Below are positions 25,565-35,164 of a DNA stretch of 63,163 bases, in pieces; position 1 is the stretch's first letter, and every line of letters starts with the position of its first letter. The translations under genes were made by a program, and so were the position numbers. The stretch is taken from positions 1 through 63,163 of the forward strand of contig NZ_FOJI01000022.1 of NCBI RefSeq assembly GCF_900111235.1. Direction: 5' to 3'. The DNA comes from [Clostridium] fimetarium (GTDB lineage Bacteria; Bacillota; Clostridia; Lachnospirales; Lachnospiraceae). The notes under the pieces are model-generated. The model was given only the letters and a program-made list of their open reading frames with translations. It was not told the DNA's origin and made no database searches.

Positions 25565-26356
25565 ATGTCAAAAGGACTTATAGACTTATTATTAGATACT
25601 ATATTTGATGCGGACTGGGCTGGTAAGCGTGGCGAAAAATTAACGGAGCGAGAGCTTAATCTTGTTAAGTTGTTTGGCCGTAATGGTAAGGTTCTGCGAA
25701 ATATTTATGTGCCAAAAACGAATGGTGAAACATCAGAGATAGATGTTGTATTTATAACACAAAAAGGTATTTTTGTTATAGAAAGCAAGAATTATTCGGG
25801 GTGGATTTTTGGCGATGAAAAATCTTCATATTGGACCGCAATGTTGCCAAATAAGGAAAAAAACAAATTTTATAATCCAGTCAAACAAAATAGAACTCAT
25901 ATAAAATGGCTGGGACAATTTTTAAATGACGATATTCCGTTATTTTCTATTGTTACTTTCTCTGAACGATGCGAGTTGAAAAAAGTAACGATAGAAAGTT
26001 CAGATATTCATGTTATTAAACGAGACAAATTATATGCAGTTATTCGTAATATGTGGGATGATTCGGAGGATAAACTTGACGAGAAAAAAATAAATGCAGT
26101 TTACGAAAGACTTGAAGTACTGACTAATGTTGATGGGGCAATTAAAGCGGCTCATGTGGAAAAGATCAATGTTAAATACAAGATGGCAGAGAAGAAACCA
26201 ATCCAAGAAGTTCATAATAGTAATAGTCCTTTAATATGCCCACGCTGCAGCGAAAAACTTATGCAACGTGTAGCAAGAACGGGTTCGAATGCTGGAAAGA
26301 GTTTTTATGGTTGTTCAAATTATCCTCGATGTAGATATATACAGAATATTGATTAA
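25565..26356 (+). CDS. NERD-domain protein with C-terminal zinc ribbon
   Basis: A 263-residue cytosolic protein. The NERD nuclease-related fold shows GEKLTERELNLV, SEIDVVFITQKGIFVIESKNYSGW (D60, E73, K75 form the PD-(D/E)xK-like core) and FYNPVKQNRTHIKWL. The C-terminus has a topoisomerase-type zinc ribbon, CPRCSEKLMQR...GKSFYGCSNYPRCRY. It is probably a DNA-processing enzyme. ATG 25565 follows GGGGGA at good spacing; upstream in-frame ATGs at 25523 and 25553 lack this. The stub at 2798 looks like the start of a different NERD protein. Confidence 0.86.
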   Translation: MSKGLIDLLLDTIFDADWAGKRGEKLTERELNLVKLFGRNGKVLRNIYVPKTNGETSEIDVVFITQKGIFVIESKNYSGWIFGDEKSSYWTAMLPNKEKNKFYNPVKQNRTHIKWLGQFLNDDIPLFSIVTFSERCELKKVTIESSDIHVIKRDKLYAVIRNMWDDSEDKLDEKKINAVYERLEVLTNVDGAIKAAHVEKINVKYKMAEKKPIQEVHNSNSPLICPRCSEKLMQRVARTGSNAGKSFYGCSNYPRCRYIQNID

Positions 26357-26418
26357 AGATAGAAATGATAATACATATTCAATTTGGAGAGGATTTACAA
26401 ATTAAGGAAATATAACGA

Positions 26419-28206
26419 ATGATTAATGAAAAGAAATTGGGGGAAAAAGAAGTGACAAAAAAACAAAAATCGTCAGAAGTTAAACGTCTGTTAACATATG
26501 TTTCAAAGCATAAACATATGGTTATTTTAACCTTAGTAAGCACAGCAGCAACTGCTTTAATTGGCGTAATTAACTCAGAGATACTTAGAAGAATAGTAAA
26601 CGCAGCACAAACCTCTGACCTTAATACAATTAAACTGTATGCTATAATAGCGGCAATATTTTTGCCTATTATGATAATATTTGTTTATTTAAGCGAAATT
26701 ACAGCAAATATGTTTTCTAACGCCGTACTGCGTACGATTAAAGATGACAGTATTAAGCATGTTTCAAAGCTACCTGTTTCGTACCTAGACCATAACAAAA
26801 CAGGTGAGATAATGTCTAAGCTTAGTAATGATACTAACACTATTCAGGGGTTTTTACAGAATGGTATAAACTATACATTAATTATACCATTTATGATTGT
26901 TTTTTACGCAATATACTTGATATTGATTAATCCTTTGCTTTTTGTAACTAGCTTTATTACATATCCTGTGTTTTTTACAATAGGATATAGGCTTTCGACC
27001 AAATTTAAAGCGGGCTCGAAAAAGTATATGCAATACATGGGACAACTTAATAACTCAATAAGCGATATGATTGGAGGTATTGCAATTGTAAAATCGTTTT
27101 GCCTCGAGCCTTCTTTAAACAAAGACTACGAAAAAAAGCTTGAATATGCTACAAGCCAAGCAAAAACGAATGATAAAAACCTTATTAACGGGCAATTGGC
27201 ATTTCAATTAGCCCAAAATTTTGCTACGCTTGGTTGCTTGATTTTAGGCGGATATTTAAGCATAATTGGCAGACTTGATTTGGGCTCGCTAGTTGCGTTT
27301 TATGCAGTACTTGGTTTAGCACTACGTCCATTAATGGATATGTCTTATATGTTTTTTGAGGCAAAAGCGACATTGGTAGCCGCAGAGCGTGTGTTTACGG
27401 TTTTAGACTACCCGGTTGAACATTCCGGTAGCTATATTGGCAAAGATTACATTGATTTGCAAAAAGAACCTATTGTGAAATTTAAAAATGTAGGTTTTGA
27501 ATATAGCGAAAATGTATCTGTTATTAATGAGCTTAGCTTTGAAGTTTACAAAGGGCAGACAGTTGCTATAGTGGGGCCAAGCGGTGGCGGTAAATCATCA
27601 ATATTAAATATGTTGTGTGGCTTTTACAGGCCTATAAGTGGCAGTATAAGCTTTATGGGCAAAGATGTTGAGGATTGGGATATAGACACTATGCGTGATA
27701 AAATAGCATATGTTTCTCAAACGTCGTATTTGTTTCCTATCTCAATTGCCGACAATATAGGACTTGGACGAGACAAAGCAACACGTGAAGAGATAATAGA
27801 AGCCTCGAAGCTTGCGTTTGCCGACGAGTTTATAAATGATTCTGCAAACGGCTATGATACAATTGTAGAAGAACGAGGTGGCAATTTTTCAGGTGGACAA
27901 AACCAAAGAATGTCTATTGCACGTGCATTTTTAAAAGATGCACCGGTGTTGCTACTTGACGAAGCTACAGCAAGCTTGGACAGACAAAGCGAGCTACAAA
28001 TTCAACAAGCATTAGACAATTTAAGCAATAACAGAACGGTAATTGTTGTTGCGCATAGGCTTTCGACCATACAAAATGCAGATGTTATTTTAGTGCTAGA
28101 TAAAGGGCAAATTGGGGAGCAGGGTACACACGAGGAGCTGCTAATGAAAAATGGACTTTATGCAAGGCTTTACTCAGCTGCATTAAATGCGGAGGAGGTT
28201 TTATAA
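26419..28206 (+). CDS. ABC exporter, first half (TMD-NBD fusion)
   Basis: A 595-residue half-transporter: six membrane helices (about 35-325) then an ATPase domain with Walker A GPSGGGKSS (about 386-394), signature FSGGQNQRMS and Walker B VLLLDEATA. The coupling-region LPVSYLDHNKTGEIMSKLSNDT is typical of lipid/multidrug/peptide exporters. ATG 26419 has AAGGAA upstream; GTG 26452 after GGGGGAAA is an alternative. It overlaps the next gene by one base, so the two form a heterodimer. Serine AGC and arginine CGT codons are commoner than in neighbouring genes, which hints at separate acquisition. Substrate unknown. Confidence 0.93.
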   Translation: MINEKKLGEKEVTKKQKSSEVKRLLTYVSKHKHMVILTLVSTAATALIGVINSEILRRIVNAAQTSDLNTIKLYAIIAAIFLPIMIIFVYLSEITANMFSNAVLRTIKDDSIKHVSKLPVSYLDHNKTGEIMSKLSNDTNTIQGFLQNGINYTLIIPFMIVFYAIYLILINPLLFVTSFITYPVFFTIGYRLSTKFKAGSKKYMQYMGQLNNSISDMIGGIAIVKSFCLEPSLNKDYEKKLEYATSQAKTNDKNLINGQLAFQLAQNFATLGCLILGGYLSIIGRLDLGSLVAFYAVLGLALRPLMDMSYMFFEAKATLVAAERVFTVLDYPVEHSGSYIGKDYIDLQKEPIVKFKNVGFEYSENVSVINELSFEVYKGQTVAIVGPSGGGKSSILNMLCGFYRPISGSISFMGKDVEDWDIDTMRDKIAYVSQTSYLFPISIADNIGLGRDKATREEIIEASKLAFADEFINDSANGYDTIVEERGGNFSGGQNQRMSIARAFLKDAPVLLLDEATASLDRQSELQIQQALDNLSNNRTVIVVAHRLSTIQNADVILVLDKGQIGEQGTHEELLMKNGLYARLYSAALNAEEVL

Positions 28207-29894
28207 TGAAAAAAACGAAAGATATAAAAAAATTGAAAGATATAAAAAGATTGAAAGAAATCAAAAAATTCATAGGATTAATAAATGTTAAAAGAAAAAC
28301 TTATGTTAGCTGTTTGTTTATAGGCAGGCTAGTAGAAAATCTAGCTGCCCCAATGCTTGCATTCATGATAAAGAATATGCTTGATGCGGCACAAAAGGGT
28401 GATAACAGCCAATTTATTAAATCGGTTTATTTTGCTGCACCCATATTTCTAATGGCAATAATATCAAATCGTATTCACCTTATAGAAACCTTGTGTATGC
28501 GTGATATTATGCATGATATACGTTTGAAAATGTTTATGCACCTACAAAACCTACCAATTAGGTATTTTGATACACACCACAGCGGGCAAAGCATACACCG
28601 TCTTAACAATGCTGTAGAAGATTATAAAAGAGCACTATCTAATATAATACCAAGGTTTGTATACAGCTTAATGGCAGGTATAACAGCAATTGTTACTATT
28701 TTAATTATGGATTGGCGTTTGGGTACTATGATGATTATAGTAGGGCTTTTATCGGTTAAGGTTACAACTGTGCTCTCAAAACCACAGCGTGCAATTGGTA
28801 AGGATATTCAGAAAAACACTGCTGGGCTTTCGGCTAAACTTTCGGACATATTGGCGGGATTTCGTGAAATTAAAATGTTTAGAGAAGGGAAAAGCATTTC
28901 CGAACGTTATGTTACAGAAAATGCTGAGCTTTATGGCGACATTATAAAAAGAGCTAAAAATAGTGCTATAGTAGAATGCTCGAATGAATTTTTTGGCTTT
29001 ATTATTAATGTTGTATTTGTTATAATTGGTGTAGTAATGTCGGTTTACGGATATGTTTCTATAGGTACTGTTGTAGGTATTATTGGGTTGCAAGGTAGGC
29101 TTTCTTGGATATTTACTAACTTTGGGCGAAGCTGGGGAGCTATGCTTGGCTCGTTTGCAACGGTAGACATTATATACGAAATAATAGACGAGCAAGAAGA
29201 AGAAAAGCGTTATGAAATGGACTCTAAGCAGACGACTAACATGATAGAGTTTGACGGTGTAACCTTTTGCTATGGTGAGGATGATTGCGTTTTAAATGAC
29301 TTAAGCTTTTTTGTTAAACAAGGGGATTCAGTTGCTCTTACTGGCGAAAGCGGCAGTGGTAAATCAACAGTTGCTAAGCTACTGCTTGGGTTTTACCCTG
29401 CAACAAGCGGAGCAATCATGGTAGATGGTAAATCGATAGGTGATTATAGCCTAGAACAACTGAGAAGTAAAATTTCGTATGTACCGCAAAATGCATTTTT
29501 GTTTGATGGAACGATTACCGAAAATATTCGTTACGGTAGACCAGAGGCTACTGACGAGGATATAATCGAGGCTGCTAAAGCTGCTAATGCACACCAGTTT
29601 ATAGTTAACCTTAAAGACGGCTATGACACACTGGTTGGTGAACGTGGCAGCCAGCTTTCGGGCGGACAACGCCAGCGTATTGCAATTGCAAGAGCAATTA
29701 TTAAAAATGCACCTATTTTGCTTTTAGACGAAGCCACCTCGGCACTAGATTATGAGTCTGAACAGCTTATACAAGAAGCTTTTAACAGGCTGATGAAGAA
29801 CTGCACAAGCCTTGTAATTGCTCACCGTGAATCTACTATAGAACATGCAGACAAAATATTGCAAATGGAAAACGGACGATGCAAAGTATCGTGA
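28206..29894 (+). CDS. ABC exporter, second half (TMD-NBD fusion)
   Basis: A 562-residue partner of the preceding exporter gene, sharing the overlap TAATG. After a lysine-rich N-terminal extension made of three near-identical six-residue units (DIKKLK, DIKRLK, EIKKFI) come six membrane helices and an ATPase with Walker A GESGSGKST, signature LSGGQRQRIA and Walker B ILLLDEATSALD. The canonical signature and catalytic glutamate are present. In the first half the residues are also largely canonical, so both sites may hydrolyse ATP. It ends without a clear terminator. Confidence 0.93.
   Translation: MKKTKDIKKLKDIKRLKEIKKFIGLINVKRKTYVSCLFIGRLVENLAAPMLAFMIKNMLDAAQKGDNSQFIKSVYFAAPIFLMAIISNRIHLIETLCMRDIMHDIRLKMFMHLQNLPIRYFDTHHSGQSIHRLNNAVEDYKRALSNIIPRFVYSLMAGITAIVTILIMDWRLGTMMIIVGLLSVKVTTVLSKPQRAIGKDIQKNTAGLSAKLSDILAGFREIKMFREGKSISERYVTENAELYGDIIKRAKNSAIVECSNEFFGFIINVVFVIIGVVMSVYGYVSIGTVVGIIGLQGRLSWIFTNFGRSWGAMLGSFATVDIIYEIIDEQEEEKRYEMDSKQTTNMIEFDGVTFCYGEDDCVLNDLSFFVKQGDSVALTGESGSGKSTVAKLLLGFYPATSGAIMVDGKSIGDYSLEQLRSKISYVPQNAFLFDGTITENIRYGRPEATDEDIIEAAKAANAHQFIVNLKDGYDTLVGERGSQLSGGQRQRIAIARAIIKNAPILLLDEATSALDYESEQLIQEAFNRLMKNCTSLVIAHRESTIEHADKILQMENGRCKVS
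28221..28274 (+). repeat. Three 18-nt coding repeats at exporter N-terminus
   Basis: Three 18-nt units in frame encode DIKKLK, DIKRLK and EIKKFI. The first two differ by one base. They build an amphipathic, strongly basic N-terminal helix before the first membrane segment. Confidence 0.6.
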
Positions 29895-29931
29895 TCGAAA
29901 AAATATGGGACGATGGTAATTAATAATTTAT

Positions 29932-30015
29932 GAGGACTCAATGTCGCCTAAAGATGCGGCAAAATTTGGACAATTGTATTTGAACAAAGGTAAATGTTCA
30001 GTTAAGCATTTTTGA
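29932..30015 (+). pseudogene. Fragment of a serine hydrolase (class C beta-lactamase-like)
   Basis: The frame reads EDSMSPKDAAKFGQLYLNKGK before a stop. MSPxDAAKFGQLYLNxG is the characteristic region found in beta-lactamase-family serine hydrolases (usually MTPRDMAKFGxLYLNxG). Catalytic motifs and both ends are absent. The flanks 29895-29931 and 30016-30092 show no other frame. Confidence 0.6.
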
Positions 30016-30092
30016 AAACACTATTATTAGATTATTTGAATGACTTAATGTTAGAGCATTAACTATAATTTGAAACGGAGGAGATTTTTATA

Positions 30093-30557
30093 ATGAAAGT
30101 GAAAAAGACTAAGTATGATATATTTGTAGAAATAGTATGCTTAACTTTACTAATAGGAGTATCGATATACTTATATCTAAATTGGAGTACTATTCCAGAT
30201 AAGATTCCAGGCCATTATAATGCAATGGGGCAGATTGATAGAATGGGAAGTAAGGGTGAATTGTTGATACTTCCGATTATTGGTTGGCTGATATACTTAT
30301 TTTTGACAGTAATTGAAAAATTTCCACAGATTTGGAATACAGGTGTTACAGTGACAGAAGAAAACAAAGAACGTGTATATCGAATTACAAAGAATTTATT
30401 GAATACAGTTAAATTAATAACGGTAGCAGTTTTTGTGTATTTAACTATAAATTCTTCCCAGGCAATATCATTGTCCGTGTGGTTTCTGCCTATATTTTTG
30501 ATTTTAGAATTTGGATCAATGATATTTTTCATTATAAAATTAGTTAGAGCAAAGTAA
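30093..30557 (+). CDS. DUF1648-type membrane protein
   Basis: A 154-residue integral membrane protein with four hydrophobic segments (about 10-28, 55-75, 103-122, 128-148). WSTIPDKIPGHYNAMGQIDRMGSKGELLILPI is the DUF1648 signature (IPxHxNxxGxxDxxxxK). In SdpI-like immunity proteins this domain is fused to further helices, but function here is unknown. GGAGGAG precedes ATG 30093. A second membrane protein begins 95 nt downstream. Confidence 0.85.
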   Translation: MKVKKTKYDIFVEIVCLTLLIGVSIYLYLNWSTIPDKIPGHYNAMGQIDRMGSKGELLILPIIGWLIYLFLTVIEKFPQIWNTGVTVTEENKERVYRITKNLLNTVKLITVAVFVYLTINSSQAISLSVWFLPIFLILEFGSMIFFIIKLVRAK

Positions 30558-30652
30558 ATAAATACAAATCGTTAATAAAGTTATTATTAATATTCAAAGT
30601 CAGCAAAGTTAACTTAAAAAAATATTACTGAAAGTAGGAAATGTTGAGTATT

Positions 30653-31327
30653 ATGAAAAATAAGAGGGAAGTAACACCACTACAGATGTTTCTCTTTGTG
30701 TTGATTGTGATTGGCACAGGAATTTACTGTATTGCTTCAGGTGTATGGGGAATCATCGAAAACGATAAACAATCATTGAATCAGGTATTTACACAGTCAT
30801 TTGAAAAAGGAAATCTATTTGAGGGAAGTGTAGAGGCGGCGTCACCTGCATTTTTGGAAATTGATCATAAGATTGACCATTTAATTCCGGTAGGGAATGA
30901 ATACTATTACCTGATTTTGTCAGATGACTATTCCACCGCAATTACCATAAGAGCGGATAAAAATTTTGGAGAATCATTTGATTCCGTCTGGAAAAGCACA
31001 GAAAAAGTTATCATCAAGGGAAGAATCAAGGAACTTCCGGATCAAGCCAAGACCAGATTAAATGAAGTGAAAGATACGTTTTCGAAAAATGGTCTAGAAT
31101 TTCATATAATCCAGCAGTATTATATTGATACAATAGGTAGCAATTTATATAAGCTGCGCATTGTATTAGGAATCTGTATTTTGTTGGAGGTGCTTCTGCT
31201 TTATATGATAATCAAAAAGAATAAGTTTGATTATCATATAGGTTCGGGAAAGATAGCGCAAATCGTCGGTATCGTGGGCGCGCTTGTGATTTTTGTTCTG
31301 GTGATATATTTGATGACTATCAAATAA
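30653..31327 (+). CDS. Membrane protein of unknown function
   Basis: A 224-residue protein with an N-terminal membrane segment (about 10-32), an extracytoplasmic beta-rich domain of about 120 residues (FEGSVEAASPAFLEIDH to the IIQQYY region) and two C-terminal helices. It resembles uncharacterised Lachnospiraceae proteins; I cannot confirm a DUF number. AGGAA at 30636-30640 is rather far from ATG 30653 and abuts the in-frame ATG 30641, so the start is uncertain by four residues. Next to two further membrane proteins, it may form a small envelope cluster. Confidence 0.7.
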   Translation: MKNKREVTPLQMFLFVLIVIGTGIYCIASGVWGIIENDKQSLNQVFTQSFEKGNLFEGSVEAASPAFLEIDHKIDHLIPVGNEYYYLILSDDYSTAITIRADKNFGESFDSVWKSTEKVIIKGRIKELPDQAKTRLNEVKDTFSKNGLEFHIIQQYYIDTIGSNLYKLRIVLGICILLEVLLLYMIIKKNKFDYHIGSGKIAQIVGIVGALVIFVLVIYLMTIK

Positions 31328-31376
31328 CTTCCAATTATGTAAGCAAGATTATAAGAAATATAATAGGGGTAAGAAG

Positions 31377-32300
31377 ATGAAAAGTAAAATCGCAAAGAAG
31401 AATAGTTTTTCTGATTGGAGCGGCGTAATAATATGCTTTTTATTATGCCTTTTTGGCATGTGTGCATGGATATGGATTACTTGGAAGACTCCCACATCTA
31501 TAATGCAACCCATCTTATTTTTGGTGATGTTAATTGTAATATTTTATTGTGACAATAGTGGGATAAGGCTATCCATTATTAATAAAATCCCCACCAAAGC
31601 TCCTTTTTACAAGTGTTTCGCCAAAAAGTGCAAAAATGGCGACAGAAGAACGCAATTTTATAAGACACTTACATACCTTAGTTTATTACTGCTTTGGATT
31701 TCCACATACATAAGCTTTATTTTTACGGCTGCCGCAATTATTTTTCCTGTTTTAGCTATTTATAGATATATTCGCTATAATGACAGGATAAGCTTTAGTG
31801 GCGAAACCAAAAATGATTTTTCACCAACCGTGGCAGCAATGTTAGCGCCTTCATTTTTGTTCACGATTTGGGGTTTTCACAATCATGAATATAGCACATT
31901 GTTTTGGTCGTTGCTTACAGCAATACCCATTATTTTTAATGTACCGTTTTTTATTTTCACAAAGGAGTATAGAAAGAAGATAACAATTGCACTGGGATTT
32001 TCATTTTGTATTATTTTCTTCACTTTTGGTTCTCTTTGCAATATAAATAGTTCGTTTGATTTTAGCAAGCCACGGGGGTATTGGGTATCTATTGTTGATA
32101 AATATGTTACATCAGGAAAGGCACAAACTTTATATGTAACTGTAACACCTTGGGATAATCAGAAAGAAAATGTTGACATTGAAGTTGATAAAGAAAGTTA
32201 TAAGTCTGCTATAAGCGGACAAAAAGTAATTGTTGTTCAGCATAAGGGTGCACTTAATATGAGTTGGTATTATTTGATTGTAAACAGTTCCACAGAATGA
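31377..32300 (+). CDS. Polytopic membrane protein of unknown function
   Basis: A 307-residue protein with about six membrane segments in its first 220 residues and a C-terminal soluble part of 85 residues (NINSSFDFSKPRGYWVSIVDKY onward) predicted to be strand-rich. No family recognised. AGGGGTAAGAAG precedes ATG 31377. The regulator that follows begins 140 nt after its stop. Together with the two preceding genes it forms a run of three membrane proteins upstream of an XRE regulator. Confidence 0.7.
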   Translation: MKSKIAKKNSFSDWSGVIICFLLCLFGMCAWIWITWKTPTSIMQPILFLVMLIVIFYCDNSGIRLSIINKIPTKAPFYKCFAKKCKNGDRRTQFYKTLTYLSLLLLWISTYISFIFTAAAIIFPVLAIYRYIRYNDRISFSGETKNDFSPTVAAMLAPSFLFTIWGFHNHEYSTLFWSLLTAIPIIFNVPFFIFTKEYRKKITIALGFSFCIIFFTFGSLCNINSSFDFSKPRGYWVSIVDKYVTSGKAQTLYVTVTPWDNQKENVDIEVDKESYKSAISGQKVIVVQHKGALNMSWYYLIVNSSTE

Positions 32301-32440
32301 ATACGCTACTCAGAAATAGAACGGATATATGTGCGCAACTTCAGGTAGCATTTATTTGTCAAAGAGAAAATGCAAGTTGGTTTATTTACCATTTTCCATT
32401 TGGTATAGTGTATTTATCAAATAGGAAGGAGAATAATGAA

Positions 32441-33136
32441 ATGAGTTTTGGACAAAATTTGCAGTTTCTTAGAAAAATGCGTAAAGGTATGACGCAGGAG
32501 GATTTAGCAGAAAAAATGGGGGTATCACGACAGACAATATCAAAATGGGAAATAGATTCTGCTTTTCCAGAAATGGAAAAGGCTATCGCGCTGTGCAATC
32601 TATTTGCTTGCTCCTTGGATGAATTGCTAAGGAAAAATATGAATTCAGACAGTGAGGCGTATACAAATATGCGGGTAGAAAAGGTGCTTCCATTCCGATA
32701 TACCAGATATGTAGTAATTAGTGGTTCGCCTGAAGATGATGCGATAAAGCATATCAAAGATTGGGCCTCTTCTTACAAAATTGAACAGCCAGAAATTATT
32801 GGATGGGATTTCCCCAAGGTATCTCAGGAACAAATAAATGTGTATCATATGCATGGGTATGCAGCCGCGTGTATTATACCCAAAGATTTTATTACAACTT
32901 CATCAGAGATTGAGGTGATTACACAAACCGATCAGCAATATGCAGTCATTACAATTAAAGAGCCTTTCAAGGCACCATTTTCATTGATTCCTAATGCATA
33001 TAAGACACTTATGCGCTATATGGATGTAAACAATTTCAAACACAAACAAATAAAAGATGTGCTGTCATGTTTTGAAAAAGTGTATGAAAAAGACGGTGTT
33101 TCTTATATGGATGTATATATTGCTATTGAATCCTAA
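32441..33136 (+). CDS. XRE regulator with GyrI-like effector domain
   Basis: A 231-residue transcription factor. Helix-turn-helix: LRKMRKGMTQEDLAEKMGVSRQTISKWEIDSAFP (about 9-43). The C-terminal 150 residues (VLPFRYTRYVVISGSP to the end) look like a GyrI/AraC-type effector-binding domain, which binds small hydrophobic or cationic ligands. ATG 32441 is preceded by AAGGAG at 32426-32431; longer forms start inside the upstream membrane gene without a ribosome binding site. Likely targets are neighbouring transport or membrane genes, but no operator is evident. Confidence 0.85.
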   Translation: MSFGQNLQFLRKMRKGMTQEDLAEKMGVSRQTISKWEIDSAFPEMEKAIALCNLFACSLDELLRKNMNSDSEAYTNMRVEKVLPFRYTRYVVISGSPEDDAIKHIKDWASSYKIEQPEIIGWDFPKVSQEQINVYHMHGYAAACIIPKDFITTSSEIEVITQTDQQYAVITIKEPFKAPFSLIPNAYKTLMRYMDVNNFKHKQIKDVLSCFEKVYEKDGVSYMDVYIAIES

Positions 33137-33198
33137 AAAAGACTATAGTATTTTTGATTTTAGGTGGCAATGGTTGTGGAAAAATCTTAACAATCCAA

Positions 33199-33227
33199 TT
33201 GACAATAGAATATAAATTCCGTATAAT
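33199..33227 (+). promoter_or_regulatory. Consensus sigma-A promoter of the sugar-sensing operon
   Basis: TTGACA (33199-33204), exactly 17 nt, TATAAT (33222-33227). Both boxes match consensus perfectly. The transcript would start near 33235, giving a leader of about 245 nt before the response regulator. Confidence 0.85.
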
Positions 33228-33333
33228 TTTTATATAATATAAAGACAAGTCAAATAAGAAAAATTGAGAGTAACCATTCCAGTAGTGGTGTTTTAATCAA
33301 AAAATTAATGATAGTATTCATTGCTAAGTGTTG

Positions 33334-33359
33334 GGGTGCAGTTCCGTTGGGTTGCACCC
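33334..33359 (+). promoter_or_regulatory. Hairpin in the long leader of the response regulator gene
   Basis: GGGTGCA (33334-33340) pairs with TGCACCC (33353-33359) around a 12-nt loop. No T-run follows, so it is not an intrinsic terminator. The 33228-33481 leader has no supported gene and no riboswitch class I recognise. Confidence 0.4.
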
Positions 33360-33481
33360 TACGATTGGCTTTAGAACCATTTTAACAAGTTAAACTCATT
33401 ACAATGTACCTGATTATATATAGATGACGGTATTAAATCTTAAGATATATATTTTATGAAGTTTTTCGGGGGAGGAAAATT

Positions 33482-35104
33482 ATGTATAAGGTTTTTTTAG
33501 TGGAAGATGAAATTATAATACGAGAAGGTATCAAGAACATAATTCACTGGGATGAAGAGGGATTTGAAATAGTAGGGGATGAAAGTGACGGTGAATTGGC
33601 ATATCCGATGATAATAAGGGAACAGCCAGATATTCTGATTACAGATATAAAAATGCCGTTCATGGACGGTCTTGAGTTAAGTAAATTATTAAAAAAAGAT
33701 ATGCCGCAGTTAAAAATTATTATTATCAGCGGATATAGTGACTTTGGATATGCGCAACGAGCAATTGACATTGGCATCAGCGAATATCTGCTAAAACCGG
33801 TTATATCAATTAAGTTGGTGGAGGCAGTTAAAAATGCAGCGGTAGCAATTGAAAAGGAACGAAATGAAAAACAGATACTGGAACAGTATAAGCATTTGGT
33901 TTATCAGAAACAGGGCGAAAAAAGAAAAGATTTTTTTCATTCTTTAGTCAGTGGGAAAATGTCTCTTTCACAGATTATTGAACAGGAGGTTGAACTTGGA
34001 ATCAATATGGTGGCAAGTGCTTTTTGCGTTTTCCTATTTCAATTCAAAGTAAACGAAGATATGTATGAATATTCTGATGAAATAGCACAATGTGAAGCAA
34101 GAATGACGCAAGATCTAACGAAATATGCTGACATAAAAGTATTTGAACGTGGTATGGATGGTTGGGCGTTTATCCTTCTGGGCGAAAATGAATTGCAGAT
34201 TAATGCTTTAACCAAGAAATTGTGTGATTTATTAATTCATATCTGTGATGACAAGGTACATTATTTTGGTGGAATTGGTCGGGATGTTTATCGTGTCCGT
34301 GATTTACGGCAGTCATATCTCGATGCTAACAGTGCTTTTTCCATGCGTTATTTTGAAAGTAGGGATCAGTTCTTATCTTATAATGAGGTGCGTAATATTA
34401 AGGCGCAGATGGGAAGTCGGATTAATGTCAGTGAGTTGAATCTTGAGAAGCTTGATAGGAATCTATTGGAAGAGTTTTTGAAGAGGGGGACCATACATGA
34501 TGTTGATGGATTTGTAGACAGCTATTTTGACGGATTCGGTTCTAATGCAATCAGTTCAGCCATTTTTCGACAGTATATCATAATGGATGGATATACTGTT
34601 ATTATGAAATTCCTTAAAACGCTTAATTATCCAAAGGAAAAGATAGACAAAAGCCTTAAGAGTATGAATACTGTCGCTGAGCAGCTTTCTAGCTTGGAGG
34701 ACTGCTCTAAATTTTATAAATCAATACTAAAGGAAGTAATTGATTTGCGTAATAAGAACAGTCAGAAAAGATATGTTGCTCTCATCGAAAAGGCAAGGGA
34801 ATATATTCATCAAAAATTTTCAATGAGTGATCTTACGCTGGATAAGGTTGCATCTACGGTTAATGTCAGCCCCAATTATTTCAGTTCACTATTCAATCAG
34901 GAGACTGGGATGACTTTTATCGAATATCTAACGGATATCCGTATGGAAAAGGCGAAAGATTATTTAAGATGTTCGGGTAGAAAGATAACTGATATTGGAT
35001 TTTCAGTAGGATATCAGGATTCCCATTATTTCAGTTACATATTTAAAAAGACACAGAATTGTACACCATCACAATACAGGCTACAGGGTAAGGATGAATT
35101 ATGA
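33482..35104 (+). CDS. YesN-type response regulator (REC-AraC)
   Basis: A 540-residue response regulator. The receiver has acidic pocket VEDE, phospho-acceptor D55 in ITDIKMPFMDGLE, and K in SEYLLKPV. A long central region follows. The last 100 residues hold two AraC helix-turn-helix units: LTLDKVASTVNVSPNYFSSLFNQETG and ITDIGFSVGYQDSHYFSYIFKK. Paired with the YesM kinase downstream, it should activate sugar-uptake genes, most likely those at 38032-42900. GGGGGAGG precedes ATG 33482. It is the first gene after a consensus promoter. Confidence 0.95.
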   Translation: MYKVFLVEDEIIIREGIKNIIHWDEEGFEIVGDESDGELAYPMIIREQPDILITDIKMPFMDGLELSKLLKKDMPQLKIIIISGYSDFGYAQRAIDIGISEYLLKPVISIKLVEAVKNAAVAIEKERNEKQILEQYKHLVYQKQGEKRKDFFHSLVSGKMSLSQIIEQEVELGINMVASAFCVFLFQFKVNEDMYEYSDEIAQCEARMTQDLTKYADIKVFERGMDGWAFILLGENELQINALTKKLCDLLIHICDDKVHYFGGIGRDVYRVRDLRQSYLDANSAFSMRYFESRDQFLSYNEVRNIKAQMGSRINVSELNLEKLDRNLLEEFLKRGTIHDVDGFVDSYFDGFGSNAISSAIFRQYIIMDGYTVIMKFLKTLNYPKEKIDKSLKSMNTVAEQLSSLEDCSKFYKSILKEVIDLRNKNSQKRYVALIEKAREYIHQKFSMSDLTLDKVASTVNVSPNYFSSLFNQETGMTFIEYLTDIRMEKAKDYLRCSGRKITDIGFSVGYQDSHYFSYIFKKTQNCTPSQYRLQGKDEL

Positions 35105-35164
35105 AAGATAAATCTTTCATATCCCTGATTTTGAGTGCCGCTGAAGCGGCGAATTGGAGCAAGA

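Noticed and set aside
28776-29195. 139-residue reverse-strand frame inside the second exporter gene
   Set aside because: Low-complexity Tyr/Asn/Lys-rich product that mirrors the coding strand; no ribosome binding site and the forward gene is certain.
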